Source: Bugulina stolonifera
Taxonomy: Eukaryota; Bryozoa; Gymnolaemata; Cheilostomatida; Bugulidae
Reading direction: 5' to 3'
Assembly: GCA_935421135.1 (NCBI GenBank)
Contig: OW285191.1
Location: 9,061,504-9,125,503 of the forward strand
DNA: 64,000 nucleotides
Each line of letters begins with the position of its first letter. Positions within the stretch are counted from its first letter, which is position 1. A program made the translations under genes and the position numbers. The notes beneath the pieces were generated by a model. It worked only from the letters and a program-made list of their open reading frames with translations. It was not told the origin of the DNA and searched no databases. Positions 46,701 to 59,151 of the stretch are shown here, piece by piece.

Positions 46701-49700
46701 CTCAAGCTTTTAGCCTTGGTCCGTGCTGAGCACTATATGATGACTTCATTGAAATGAAGTGATCTTACAATTCAAACTCAGGCCTAATTCAAACAAATTA
46801 TGGTGGTCCCTTGGAGTTGAATTAAGCAAGTTTCACTGTATATATTTTTAATCAGGGATTTGGTGAATATACATTTACATTTGTGTAATAGTAAAACCTT
46901 GAAGTTTTTGACATCCCTGTGTTACAGCGTCACTGTTTTGGTTATGTTATAATAGTCCAATGATAAATCATAGTTGTACACCAGTTATAGCAGTTAAATG
47001 GTGCTAAGGTGGGGCAATGCCAGGCTAGCGGTATAGAGATAGAATCAAATTAATACCTGCTAAGATACATTGTATTTATAGGTACAAATACCAACATTTA
47101 GAAATGGACCCACTGGCAAGCTCCAGTTGTCACACTTGCGGAAAAAGACCCTGTCCCTACCAAACACTTCACTGTTGGAACTGGAAAATATTAATCTAAA
47201 TTTCATAATAAAAGGACGAAAGGTAAGAGTATGGTTGGTTAAGTGGGGCTTCATGTCTGAAAGACTGTTATGTTGAGTGTGTGTGTCAAGTATTGTAAAA
47301 GGAAAGATCGGGCACTCAATGATAATAAATATCCTGTCTGACCAAATACACACAATTTAGCGGTCCCTTTGTTCCATGACTCACATTCACACTATCATCT
47401 GAAGAGTGCTTTGGGTAGCTCTGAGACTAGCATCGGAGTTTAACGCTTGAATATTTCACACCATGTAATAAGACCGTGTCATATAAATAGATTGTTTATA
47501 TGGGACTGTTGTAAGGAAGCATATCTGATTGGTCCACTCCACACCAATAACAATGACGCAATTGTACACAAGGAGGCATAGCCCCTTGGTTAATCTGGAC
47601 CGTGTCTGTAGACAGTTTTTGGCCGGAGAGAACGATGTTTCGTCTCACTATCTATGTGTGTGTTGCAATTGTAAACAGTTCTTGAATACAGCATTACCTA
47701 ATTCATTTAAACCATGCAACTTGGACATCATTGGAAAACGGAAAATGCGCTCTTTCTAATGTTATAAAATGATTTTGCATTGAAGGAGTATTTATTCAGT
47801 CAGAGGGTTTGAAAACGGACCCAAAATCAAAAACCAAATTTTGTGTTCGCTCATCGGTTTTCATCCCTACAAAGACTTATAATGACACCAAACAGTATAA
47901 CTGGGAAAATAGTGCCCTAGACATAACCTAGCAATTAATATGAAAGGCTTTGAATGGTACAAGTGGGCTGTTTGAAGATGGAAGTTGTACTGCAAAGAGC
48001 CCTACCAATCTAAAGGAGAGCGAACAAGCTGTCATTGTGCACCTTCTTAAGCTATAAAACTATTGTAGCTATTAGACAGAGTTATAAGTATGTTTCACCC
48101 ACATGGCACTCCATATAATGGCATAAGAAAGAAAGCCTGGTAGTCACAGTGCAAACTTTATGTGAAAAAAGCCCAAATACACACAGTATTTGTACCATTC
48201 AAGAACCTTTTAAATTCTGCAAAATATATTATCAATTGCTAGGTTTAGACTAGGGCATTGTTTGAATTCGAGAATCATTTGCTTAATTATATTGCTTGGT
48301 GTCATTATAGGTATTGGTAAGGGGCAGAAGCTGCCGATTAAACACAATTTTGTCCTCGATTTTTGGGTTCGTTTCCAAAGCCTAGGGCCGAGTAAATATC
48401 TCTTCAATGCAAAGTTTTTTGATAACATTGGAAACAGCAGTTTTTCAGCTTTACAATGAGGTATAACATCCATGGTTTAAAAAATTAGGCAATGTGCAGG
48501 GTCTGTTGAAAATACATTCAATTTATATTTGGTAGCTAAGGTTGCAATCGTAGAGAAGGTGGGGGGAGGGGGTGTTAAAACATTGGGCCATAACTGTACA
48601 TGCTTACATGGCCTACATGTACATATTCACACATCTCACACAGCATGTGCATATTCATATCAACTAAAATATGAGCCTTTATTTATGTTTACTCAAGTTT
48701 AAATGGGACATTACTGTATATATTTTATTCAAACAACACCTTACCGTGTTTTAGGTGGAGAGGCTTTCTCTAACAAATGTCACTTTTGATTCCGTTGCTT
48801 GGGATTATATCTTTCCAGGTCATGGGTGTCCCAATTTAAAGGTAAGGCTTGCTTTGTTCATTTCATTCCAAAATCTATATGCACATTTGTAAATTTTTGA
48901 TAGATGTACGTTATATATAGTGTATGTAGGTAGATGTAAATTGTTAATAGATGTACATTTTTGATAAGTATACTATACACAATTGTTGCTAGATGTACAT
49001 GCAAACTGTTGCTACTTGTAGGTATACAGTCATGTTTATCACTGATAGGTGTATATTGTTGATACCTTCACTCACACGAAGCACATTTAATTGTGTTTGT
49101 GCCAACTCTCTGTCCCTCATTCCTATTCTAATCTCTAAGTTTGGCATGTATATGTAGTCACTAAAGATGAGGAATACCCTCTTTGATGGCCACCCTTGTG
49201 TTTATAAGCGGGATCTGGATCACTCCTTTTCTGGTTGGAACAGGTGGCCCAGACTGGAGGAACTACATCTTGTTGAGGTGGATGGCATCTCGTGGGATGA
49301 GTCATGGAGGTGAGTCATAGTTTATAAGACTAATGTTCTTGTTATTGTCATCACTGCCATCTTGAGAGGATGTTGAGGCAATGTGTACTCATGTCTAGCG
49401 CTACAACTCCATTAGATCTCTAGGACCACATGTAGTTGTCAACTTTGGGTGGACAAAGCGGAAATCCGAGATTCAGGTCCAATCAGGGTTGCTTGACATA
49501 TTTTACTAAAGGCGTTATTATTGCTTGAATGTACTGCAATATTGATAGGACCTCTACAGGTGTCTTCACAACCTAAATTTCAGACACCGGCCAACCCGCA
49601 AAGAAATTTTCCGGCACACATCCGTCACAGAGTCACGAACACACCGACCTGGGCCGAAAGAAAAATCCTTATTTTGGTGAGGAAAACCCAGGTGTGCCGA

Positions 49701-51534
49701 TAAGCTCGGGGTGGTGTCATATGGTCAAGACCTTGTGGCCTGGGCCAGACAGCTATCTTGGGAGTTTTATTTGTGACCCGGGTCCGTCCAAGAGGTCACG
49801 AAGACACAATAAACTTATTAGCTAGGTTTGGCTTAAACATGTGGTTAGACTACCGGCTAATTTTTGTTCATGGCTCACGCTGGATTGGCACCAATTGTTT
49901 CTTTAATAAATTTTCTTCTAAATAACTATTTTATAGGAGGAATAGGTCTATGCTAAAGACATTAAAACTCGGTAGAGTTACTGGCTTGACGCACCGGGCT
50001 CTTCAGGACTTACTTTCCTCCTGTCGAAACACGTAAGTATTATGCAGTACCTTGTAGTACCTTGTGGTACCTTGTAGTACATTGTAGTACCTTGTAGTAC
50101 CTTGTAGTACCTTGTGGTACCTTGTGGTACATTGTAGTACCTTGTAGTACTTTGTATTACCATGTAGTACCTTGTAGTACCTTGTAGTACCTTGTAGTAC
50201 CTTGTGGTACCTTTTGGTACCATGTGGTACATTGTAGTACCGAAGTTGTCTTTACTTGAATGTGGTAAAGCATCTGCTCTAGCACTATTACAGCTCATTT
50301 GATTAAATTTTATATAATGGACTTGTGAAGCTAAAAGGTACATTGTATAGCAAGTATATCTATTTACTGTGAATTGTATCACAATTTAGCCTGGAGACTC
50401 TGTACATACCAAGATATCTGTGTGACGATGAAATGATGCGCAGACTTAATGATTATAGAGTGAGATTCCCTTCTCTAAAACATCTGGTCTTGGGTTATGA
50501 AGATGAGGAGTTTAAACACAGTAAGTAATTGGTAGACATCGATATATGAGTATTGTCTAATCAATGTACTTTAAATATAGGAATGGATGTATATCAAGTT
50601 CTAATGTGGTTTTAGATATTCCACTCACCTGCCAGCTGACAAACGGAGGTATAAGAATTGCTGCTTCTGTGTTCAAGACCCCAAATATTGAGACTTTGGA
50701 AGTTCATAACTGCCCCCTTGTCGAATATTTCTATGGGTGGACAACTCCAGGTATGACGTTTCATATCATTATAACTATAATTAGATGTCGTATGTAGGGC
50801 AGGCAGACGGTGAAGACTAACTTTTTTCTGTATAACTTTGGAATATATTGTCACAAAACATACAGAGTTACATGTACGCACTGATAACTGAGCTTGGACA
50901 TAATCAGCTAAATGACTTTAAATTACTGGTTTGGGGGGGGAGGGCAATGCTATTGACTTCAAATTACTGGTTTGGGGGGGGGGGGCAGGGGTGGGCAACG
51001 CTATTGAACTTCAATACCCAGTGTAATGCTTCTGGATGTTGGTAGCTGTATATCGATCCTTAGCATAGTATAGTTGTTGTCTTCTCTTTCACACAAGAGG
51101 GAACAACTTGCAGTGACTTGGTGAAGCTGAAAAATAGTAATATTACAAATTCTTAGAGAAATAGTTTGATATGCTGTATTCTTATACACCCTCTACTGGA
51201 TATGCCTGTTACTTCTGGTGTTAAAGGTGTATTATACAGTAGATATAATAGCATGAGCATGTCTTCACCATTTGTACAACTACACTGTGTACATCATCAA
51301 CACACACAGCTACAACACAACTATAACTGTAACATGTACAACACAACTATAACTGTACAGCTACGCTGTGGCACAACCGTTTTTATATGCATTGTTTCTG
51401 TGATATCTGTAGAAAGGTACCGAGTTATTTTGAAAACCGGAGTTAAAGGCACCTTTTCAAAGTGCGAGATTCTGGATTGTTCAACCTTCTCTTTTCAGAG
51501 ATTAGAGTTTACTGACTCACGTTCCTGTTCATAG
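43748..51534 (+). CDS. F-box/leucine-rich-repeat protein, 11 exons
   Basis: Exons 43748-43771, 44614-44776, 45702-45839, 46528-46622, 47082-47222, 48755-48841, 49158-49309, 49937-50032, 50390-50520, 50616-50750, 51413-51534 total 1284 nt, i.e. 427 residues plus TAG; every junction is GT-AG and in phase. Start context AATAATGG is good. Residues 16-56 are an F-box (FPAELKVKIISYL, WNELAEQHMAKLEVLDFT), the module that binds SKP1 in SCF ubiquitin ligases. From ~65 on come degenerate leucine-rich repeats: KSLMALIARCPQVEEI, VERLSLTNVTF, CPNLKSLKMRNTLF, WPRLEELHLVEVDGI, MLKTLKLGRVTGLTH, FPSLKHLVLGYED, IETLEVHNCPLVEY. Presumably a substrate adaptor; the target is unknown. No frame damage. Confidence 0.9.
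43986..44020 (+). repeat. Isolated MITE terminus related to 18007-18175
   Basis: CAGTTAGGTGCAGAAATGGA followed by GAAATTTG matches the ~30-bp terminal repeat of the copy A MITE. No partner end found within 1 kb, so probably a remnant. Confidence 0.6.
47690..48496. repeat. ~800-bp imperfect palindrome (foldback) in F-box intron 5
   Basis: The left arm from about 47690 pairs with the right arm ending about 48496 around a centre near 48093. Matching blocks: TTTAAACCATG with CATGGTTTAAA; AATGTTATAAAA, TTTGCATTGAAG and AATAAATA-type blocks; ATAATGACACCAAACA with TGCTTGGTGTCATTAT; CCTAGCAATT with AATTGCTAGG; GAATGGTACAA with TTGTACCATTC. Spacing is conserved, so it is one long inverted repeat of ~300-bp arms, with weaker pairing inward. 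No coding content or target duplication found. Confidence 0.85.
48880..49080. repeat. Degenerate TAGATGTACATTGTTG repeats
   Basis: Several irregular copies of TAGATGTA(C/A)AT.TGTT within F-box intron 6. Confidence 0.5.
49558..49807 (-). mobile_element. MITE, AGGTGTCTTCGCGACC family, inverted copy
   Basis: AGGTGTCTTCACAACCT ... AGAGGTCACGAAGACAC; the reverse complement aligns with 37703-37973 (GACCCGGGTC, AAATAAAACTCCCAAGATAG). Lies in F-box intron 7 and is more diverged, so an older insertion. Confidence 0.85.
50041..50240. repeat. 10-bp minisatellite, about 20 units, F-box intron 8
   Basis: Units CTTGTAGTAC with CTTGTGGTAC, ATTGTAGTAC and CATGTAGTAC variants, all in strict 10-bp register and all with GTAC. 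The array begins about a dozen bases past the exon 8 donor at 50033. The long - strand open frame over it is a by-product of the repeat. Confidence 0.95.
50915..51025. repeat. ~42-bp tandem repeat with G runs, F-box intron 10
   Basis: GACTTNAAATTACTGGTTTG followed by 9-13 G and GCAATGCTATT, two full and one partial unit. The G runs could form quadruplex structures. Confidence 0.8.
51295..51362. repeat. Short ACACAACTATAACTGTA repeats
   Basis: Two to three imperfect copies of ACAACACAACTATAACTGTA in F-box intron 10. Confidence 0.6.
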
Positions 51535-53496
51535 CTGGTGCCAGTCGTCATGGACTTCTCCATTGTAAGTAGCATGGCTGTAAAATACTAGGTTTGTCGC
51601 GTAGAGTGGTTAGTTACGTTGTGTCTGAAGTAAAGGGATGCTGACTACACCTGCTAATGTACAGTAGTATATACATGTATATACTATAAATAGTAATACA
51701 ATACACATTCTTATTTTTCATTATTTCCTATTATTTCAATGTTCATCCGAGCTTCATCATCAGAGGATAAAAATGATGATGCTCGGATGAGCATTGAAAT
51801 ATTAAGCAATGAATCAAAAATAAAAATGTATCTTGAATTACTATTTATAATGAAAATACTAGCCCACACTGACATCTTTCAATATATATATGCTGTATAT
51901 GATCAAAGTTCTGTTTACCACTACTATATTATACATGTATTATTATACTTCTGACTCAAAATTAATTACATGTATTATCTCTACTATTTATTTGACTCAT
52001 AGTGTTCACTTTCTGGCCAAACTTTTTCAGGAAATTTGTCTATAGAATACTGTATCTGTTCCCTATTATATAAAGGAGTAGTTGCTCTACATGGATTTAC
52101 CTGCTGAGACATTAAATGTGCTTACTGTACATTAGATGTGTAATAATCATTTAGGAGTTGTGATACCTTTATCCCTGAGTTAACGAGAAGACAACTTTCA
52201 ATGTTTTCACATTCACAATGGTATCATATAGCACACACTGTTGGAGAGTAGGGAAATACAGTGGCAGAAATTGACCTGTTGGACATGAGCAGTCAGTTAA
52301 ATAAACATTTCACTATATTCACTAACATCTTTTAATGAAAGTTATTTAGACTTAAAACTTTATGTGGCCAAAAGGCTGTTACTGTTATGTTAAACACGCA
52401 AAAAAACATTACAATATTATACCATTGTTGGAGTAATAAAGTTGAATTTGGGCATTTATTGTAGTTGAGGGGTATTTGCAAATGCTGAAATTTTTCATTC
52501 ATTTTATATCTCAAGAATGTCGGAATGTCGTACTCATTTGACGCGGGTTAAAGACAAACATAGGGCAGCAGGAAAGAAGATGAACAGGAAGTTGTGTCAC
52601 CACTCACTACTCTCCACTAACATCACTACTAACAACCAACAGGTTAATTAATTTATTTATAATCAATAATCATCTTATTTTAATAAATCATTATATTTTC
52701 CTTCTTATTCTGACAGTAATTGTTGAAGTGTTGTACTACAGATATGTGGGTAGTATGTTTATATAGTACTTGTGACTTTCTTGTTTCAATTATATTAAGT
52801 TATACAGTTCACTGATTTGATGTACCAGAGATGTGGTTTACTGTCCACATTATTGTGTAATCACTTATTATACTTACCTCATATTATAATATACATATAC
52901 ATGTATATACATACACATGACACAGGAAATGTTATATTATGTAGCATTATTCTAACTAATTCGCAATTCTCAAAATTTCGCAATACTCAAAAGTGATACC
53001 AACTGGAAGGTGCTGGACGAAAATATTAGAATAACTGCAACCAGTATTCTTATACAAGTGGCTGGCTGGAGAAGAATATATTGCAGAGTAGAGTAAAGCG
53101 GATATTCCAAAAATAACCGGTTGGGAACAGTCAGCTAATAATCCATTATAACATAAATATATGCAATAAACAATCTACAAAGTGCAATTAATAAGCCATA
53201 CTAGTTTTATGTGCAAATTGATGACTTTATTGTGTTTTTAACTAAATAAAAAACATGTTTACAGATAATAAAATCCCAAGTCTTCCACCATAGAGTAATT
53301 TACAGTACTTTAATTCATATTATCTGTTGTTTTGCACCTCAGCTGTGCATCAGAATTGCCATCACATGACATCCTTTATCCTATTGGTAAATTCATAGTA
53401 GCATTAGTCTTGTATTTCATTGGTTTCACTCTCTCTGTAATAATGTGTAAGGCATGCCAGGTCTCACTGCAATTGCTCATCGTTTACTGGCTACAT
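51535..53496. other. 3' flank of the F-box gene to the scaffold gap
   Basis: AT-rich and without recognisable gene. It contains the hairpin at 51733-51800. Confidence 0.4.
51733..51800. repeat. 28-bp-stem hairpin
   Basis: Arms 51733-51760 and 51773-51800 pair with two mismatches around a 12-nt loop (core TCATCCGAGC / GCTCGGATGA). It lies about 200 bp past the F-box stop codon. Confidence 0.85.
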
Positions 53497-53696
53497 NNNN
53501 NNNNNNNNNNNNNNNNNNNNNNNNNNNNNNNNNNNNNNNNNNNNNNNNNNNNNNNNNNNNNNNNNNNNNNNNNNNNNNNNNNNNNNNNNNNNNNNNNNNN
53601 NNNNNNNNNNNNNNNNNNNNNNNNNNNNNNNNNNNNNNNNNNNNNNNNNNNNNNNNNNNNNNNNNNNNNNNNNNNNNNNNNNNNNNNNNNNNNNNN
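53497..53696. other. Assembly gap of exactly 200 N
   Basis: The round size marks a placeholder join between two contigs rather than a measured gap. The order of what lies on either side is therefore only as good as the scaffolding. Confidence 0.99.
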
Positions 53697-53717
53697 AGGT
53701 GTCTTCGCGACCTCTTG
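53697..53717 (+). mobile_element. Terminal fragment of the AGGTGTCTTCGCGACC MITE
   Basis: AGGTGTCTTCGCGACCTCTTG is the exact left end of the family and joins directly to copy B. The rest of the element is absent. Copy A has unrelated sequence at the same place. Confidence 0.85.
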
Positions 53718-55228
53718 CAGGTATATCGTCCCATCAATTTTGACGTTCAGACTCGCTAACAGACTCGCCGGTTTCTCCTCTTAAAAACAAAAAAATTGGG
53801 AAAAGATTAATAGTATACTAATCTTTAGTATACAAAGAAGTATGTTACATTATTAGATAAGCTGATTAAGATGCAGAAAAAAGATTTTGGGAGATAAAAG
53901 CATTATTTGGAATTCCCAACTTATCAAACAGCGAGCAGCAGCATCTTATATTTCATTTATACGACTCATTTCCGTTATTTCCGATATTACATGCCGCTCC
54001 ACGCTCCACTAGCCTACTCTACAGATTAGAAGTCCTTTTACCATCTTTGCAATCTTTATACATATACGTTGGCAATTCTATTCTTATTTCAGTTATCTAA
54101 TGATACTGAAGGTCGAAAGTCCAAAAAGTTTGTTGGAGAAACCAAGGTAATAATTTATTATAATTGATATCATAAGATAATAATTATGTTATTAAATTAT
54201 ATAATTATTATTATATTTTTATTATTAAATTTAAAATTAAATTATTATAATACAAAATATATTACCTTTATGATAATAATTATTATAATATTATGTTAAT
54301 GTAAATATAATAATAGTAATAAGTAGTATAAATGTTCTATCATTGAGAATAAATGAAACATTAACATATTTATCATGTTTATGTTAAATATAAATTTTAT
54401 ACATTTAACATTTGCATTATATTATTGGTAAAGGGACATTTCGAAAAAGACAGTTCGAAGCAGGACATTTCACAACTGGACAGTTCGAAACAGGACAGTT
54501 CGAAATCGTGTGGATTGCATTTAGAAGAACACAACTTGCAGATAATTAATTTTAATTAATTCATTTAATTAAATAAAAAACAACATTGAAAATAAAAATT
54601 AGTTAAAATCTGGTAGTTGGGGTTAGGCATTTCAAATTGTCCGGTGTTGAACTGTCCACTTTCAAAACGTCTTTGTGTATGCTACTAGTTTTGTGTGTAC
54701 AGAAGCATAGGGGAGTGCATATTTAATATATCACAATGTCTTATTCACAGTGTTGACGTTATTGGATATATGTTTATGTCCAGCAACATTGCAACAATAG
54801 TCAGATACAAATGAGAGCCCAGACCAAAGGCATAGGCCCTACCAAGATCCATCAGAACCAATTACAACCAGTACCATAACAGCTTTCTACCGAGAGCAGT
54901 TTGAGATTTAAAGATAGAACATCCCTGCTGATACTTTGAGTAATCCCCAAATGACAGGTAGCACTGACCTGTACAGCACAACTTTTAATAACTCGTGAAC
55001 TAATAAATGAAATACTGTTCCAACTCATGTTGCCCACTGTCCCATATGAGGCAAGCCACTTCCACATCCTAGGTAGTCTAACGTGACAATGAACTTTGTG
55101 TGAGTCAATGTAGGTAATGTCTTACAAAGCATGTGTTATTGCTGCATGTAAGATAGTGGAAAGGGCTGTGCATGCAATCTTCATTTATCATAACAGTATA
55201 TTTATTTCTGAGCTTATTAGTGTTTTCA

Positions 55229-55450
55229 CTACCTCTTGGACCGACCTAGATCGCAAATAAAAATTCGAAGGTGGCCATCCGCCTAGGCCCAAAGGCCATC
55301 CCTAGATCATCGGCGCACGGTTCTTTGCACGGTAGTGAGGGTATTGCTTTTGGCTCATGCTAGGGTGGGGTGCTCTCGACTCTGTGGCAGAAGTGGGCTG
55401 AAAACTTGGCTGAATGTTGGCCTATGCCTGAAAAATGGTCGCTAAGACAT
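55229..55450 (+). mobile_element. MITE, AGGTGTCTTCGCGACC family, longer allele
   Basis: ACCTCTTGGACCGACC ... GGTCGCTAAGACA. The 114 bp 55354-55467 are absent from copy A, most simply a deletion in A since the element is otherwise incomplete there. Confidence 0.75.
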
Positions 55451-56140
55451 TGAATAAATTCCAAAAGTTCCATGTGAAATATGAGTGGGCCTTGCATATT
55501 GATGCATCCAGATGTGTAGGCCTACATGTTTCCGCATCATCATATCAAAATGCACAATCTTTTGTGTTTGGTAACTGGTAGGCTAGTTTGTTAACTGGTA
55601 ATTCTGCTAATACATAGACTGTTACTTAAATTATCATAGATCTTTGAATATAGGCCAATCAAATCATCAGTTTTGTGGCACCAGACTCCAATTACCAAGG
55701 TTTCATTTATTTCTGTTTAGGTACAAAAAAGATCTTCAAAGAAAGAAAATTAAAGTCGTTTCAAACGAAACGTGTATAAAAAAATAAGTTCTTTTAATAA
55801 ATTGTCGTCTTAAATAAGTTAATTTTATGCTTGTGTTATCCTCATTGCCAACATTGCAGTCGGTTTTAAATTCTGTGCTATTGCATCAATCTATTGTTGC
55901 ATTTGTAGGTTGAAGAGTTTTCATAGCAGTTACCATGTGCTTTTGTGCACAATAATGGAAATGGTGAACTAGAACTATGTTTACATTTGTATTTTCATTA
56001 ATTTGAATATTGCGAATAGTCTCTTGTCTTTTGAAAAGTTAGGTATGCAACTGTGTTACTATTTTATCGAATTTTATAATGAAATCATTTTTACTTAGGC
56101 CTATTAACTGGCCCTCCCAGTAGTTTTAATACAATTTTAG

Positions 56141-57084
56141 GTTCGCCCATGTTTGTGAACGAAGCCTCAGCCAAAGTGATAAAGGAGGCAGTTGGTAAGT
56201 GTATCATTCCCATGAAAGAGGAATATGAAACAGATACTGGTGAGTAGACTTGTTATACATCTACTATGTCTTTATACTGATACTTACAGGATGAGCAAAG
56301 TTCACTCAACAGTAATTTCATTGACACGAGTATAATATTATTACAGAGGATTCTGCAGATGAAAATCCTCTCCTTGTAATAGATGAAATGGACCTGATAT
56401 TGCTGAATGCAGCAGAAAAGCAAAAATTGCTTCGGCGTGCAGTTTTAGGTAAGTTTTTTTCGAATATACATGTATTATTATAAATGTACATGTTGTAGCC
56501 CTATTGTTTTGAATAGACATTTTTTAGACCAGACCAACAATACAGGATAAGTAATGGCTGAGGTATGTAATCATTTTTCTGAGTTATCATGGTTGAACAA
56601 GTGGCATCGTTTCGCAGCTGTTGAGTATTCCAACTAGTATCTGGTATTTTGAGGATATCACCCACTTGTGGTGGTCATGCCTCCAAACTGACTTGATATT
56701 TACTAGGTAAGTAATGTTAATATGCTGATTATTATATTGTCTTATGGTGATCAGTGTTGGAAATTGTGTGCTTTGCAGGATTATAGCCTAGAACCTGGTT
56801 TATTGCTTTACTTTACTTGAATGAATTGGTAGAGGAAGTAAATAAACACTGGCGGTTCTACATGCCCATGGGAGATGGTTACTATACACAGATTTACATC
56901 CGATCTACCTGTTAATAGTTTACTTACCTGCTTTTACCTTAACAATGTGGTCCAAGTCGGTAATTCAACTGTTTACAGTACAGATGTTTCACTACTAAAC
57001 GGATTTTTGTTAGAAGCAACAGTGTTTTCTTTGCGATCTACATGTACAAGTGTAGTTACTGCTACAGCTCATGATGATCTTTAA
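56141..57084 (+). CDS. Ulp1-like gene, 5' exons in copy B
   Basis: Exons 56141-56239, 56347-56448 (acceptor TTACAG intact, unlike copy A), 56618-56706 and ~56979 onward mirror the copy A exons with a few substitutions, including GFLSEAT changed to GFLLEAT. The first two join in phase 1. As in A, the phase between 56448 and 56618 does not close, so a complete gene is not proven. Confidence 0.45.
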
Positions 57085-57797
57085 GTGAAAATGTGAAAAT
57101 TGGGTGTGTTCGGAGACACTTAGTCAGAGTTCCTATGTGTCAGAGTGTGAACATGTGTAGCTGACATCATGTTATGGGCGTATCAGTCGAGGCTAAATAT
57201 GAGTCACTTGGCAGGCTCTTCAGAATCTTTAAAAATTATATTTGCGCAGATTTCTTTCAGGGACGTCAATCTATAGCCATGGCCATAGTGGTGAGAATAC
57301 AGTTTTCACCTTAGATATATTATCGCAAACTGCAAAGATTTGCTGGAGTATTGCTGTTCAAAGAATCCCTGTAAAAATTTCAGAATGTTTTATTCTACAT
57401 GTATGATACTTGGAATATATTTTGTACTATTGTAAAAGACCAAAGAATGGTGTTAGTAAAACTTGTAACCTGATTCCCTTGTTGTTGGTCTGAACTTGGC
57501 TTTTTAATCACAATTTTAATGTTTTGTGGTTTTTACTGGTCAATTCAATTGTATATCAAGTTCTTTGTGAATTGAATTTTCATGCAGCTTTATACTAGAG
57601 TCCATATTGGACATATAATTGTCACATAGAAAGTGAATGTCGTGGCTTAGCAAAATGTGTATGGGTAATATACTAATAATATTAATTACTTTGCAGGAGA
57701 TTTAAAAAGCTCACGAAGCAAACATCAATCCTGCTGGCCGCCATACAGTTGTCTGATCTAGAAATTGTAATTCTAGTGGTTTGCATAAAAAGATTAC

Positions 57798-58456
57798 TGT
57801 AGGAATATTGTGATGTTTCTGCCAATGTTTGTATTGTGCATTGTATGGTAGACACAAGTATGGGAAGGACCTGTGAGTGGTGCTAGACCTTCCTCATTAC
57901 ATAGAGACTGAAGTAGTATGTGTGATGACTTGTAGTTATTGCTGTGACCTGTAGGTACGACCCAAAAATCATACTGAGTTATTGTCTATAATTGTCTGTT
58001 CTTGCTTAGTAGTAAGTTAGGGCTTCTAAGTTCGAAAAGACCTAGAGCTGGAACTAGCTTAGCTAAGAAAGAAGGCTCTGTAGATCTGTATAAGAGATGT
58101 GTAATATTTATTGAAATCCAAGCAACAACTAACTAACATATGAAGAGCATTTGCTTTATATAGTAGTTGCGTTTCCGGCAAAAGTTTCGGTTAAGTACGA
58201 CATAGCATCGGCATAGGTATTGTGTAACAACATGGAGGAAAAAGGTACTAGGGCCGACCCAGGTCACAGCCAAAAATGCATATAACAATGTACTTAGTAT
58301 AATAAATGGATTGTAACTATTAATAGGGGCCTTGGTCCTATGTAGCAAAGCATAAAGGTAGGTTAAGCAACAAGTAGTTGACTAGTATGGTAATAATAGA
58401 GCATATGACATGGAATTAGGGTACAAGTATAGTAACTAATCAATGGTTACTGAACA
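57798..58456 (-). mobile_element. Solo-LTR-like element, copy B counterpart of 21810-22465
   Basis: Same element at the matching position; small substitutions only (for example an AGAGATG block near 58095 that is longer than in A). Its presence in both copies dates the insertion before they separated. Confidence 0.5.
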
Positions 58457-59151
58457 TTGTGGGTAGGCCATATATATATAATGTATTGTTCTCCTCACCT
58501 CAGTATAATGATTTCACAGAGTTTATTTATGTGTATGGTTACTTTTGCAATTTTTTTAATTTTCCTGGTCCTTATAGCTGCGGTTATATAGGCTCAATAT
58601 TTTTTCTGGTCACACTATACTTATGAAGCACTTATGATGTTTTTCTTCGCCATTGTATATAATAAGCATGGTGTAAATATAGCCATTGGCAAAACATTTA
58701 GTTTACCACAGTAGCTACAGGTATATGTACACACAAGGCCAGGTACCAATATATTATTCAATAATACAGTAAAATGTTTTCAATTTTATCTTGAAGCACC
58801 ATTCACAGGACCTTTAATTTTGTTGTGATTGCTAAAATTGCACACATTGCTGAAAGTGTGAGAACTATTGGAACATCCACAGCTTTGATAACCAATATAC
58901 AGTGTACTGTATACATGTAGGTTGCCATGGCTAGAAATGTTGCTGATGCCTGAAACCATACAACCTGATCTTTTTCATAGTAACATATTACAGCATTCCT
59001 TTGCCTAATACTCTACATTATTTTATTCTAGGTACTCACTAGTTATACACTGGTGTGTGCCTATGTTTGGTGTGAGATGAAGAGCTAATATAGACTAGTG
59101 AACCTTAGATTAGTCAATTGACTTTAATTATACATATTTATTTTTTCACAG

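Noticed and set aside
50041..50240. CRISPR-like regular array
   Set aside because: Units are 10 bp with no spacers, and the genome is eukaryotic; it is a minisatellite.
49978..50382. 134-codon open frame on the - strand
   Set aside because: It is the translation of the 10-bp minisatellite (30-bp coding period) and overlaps real F-box exons on the other strand.
53332..53784. Open frames running through the N gap
   Set aside because: They are open only because N cannot encode a stop.
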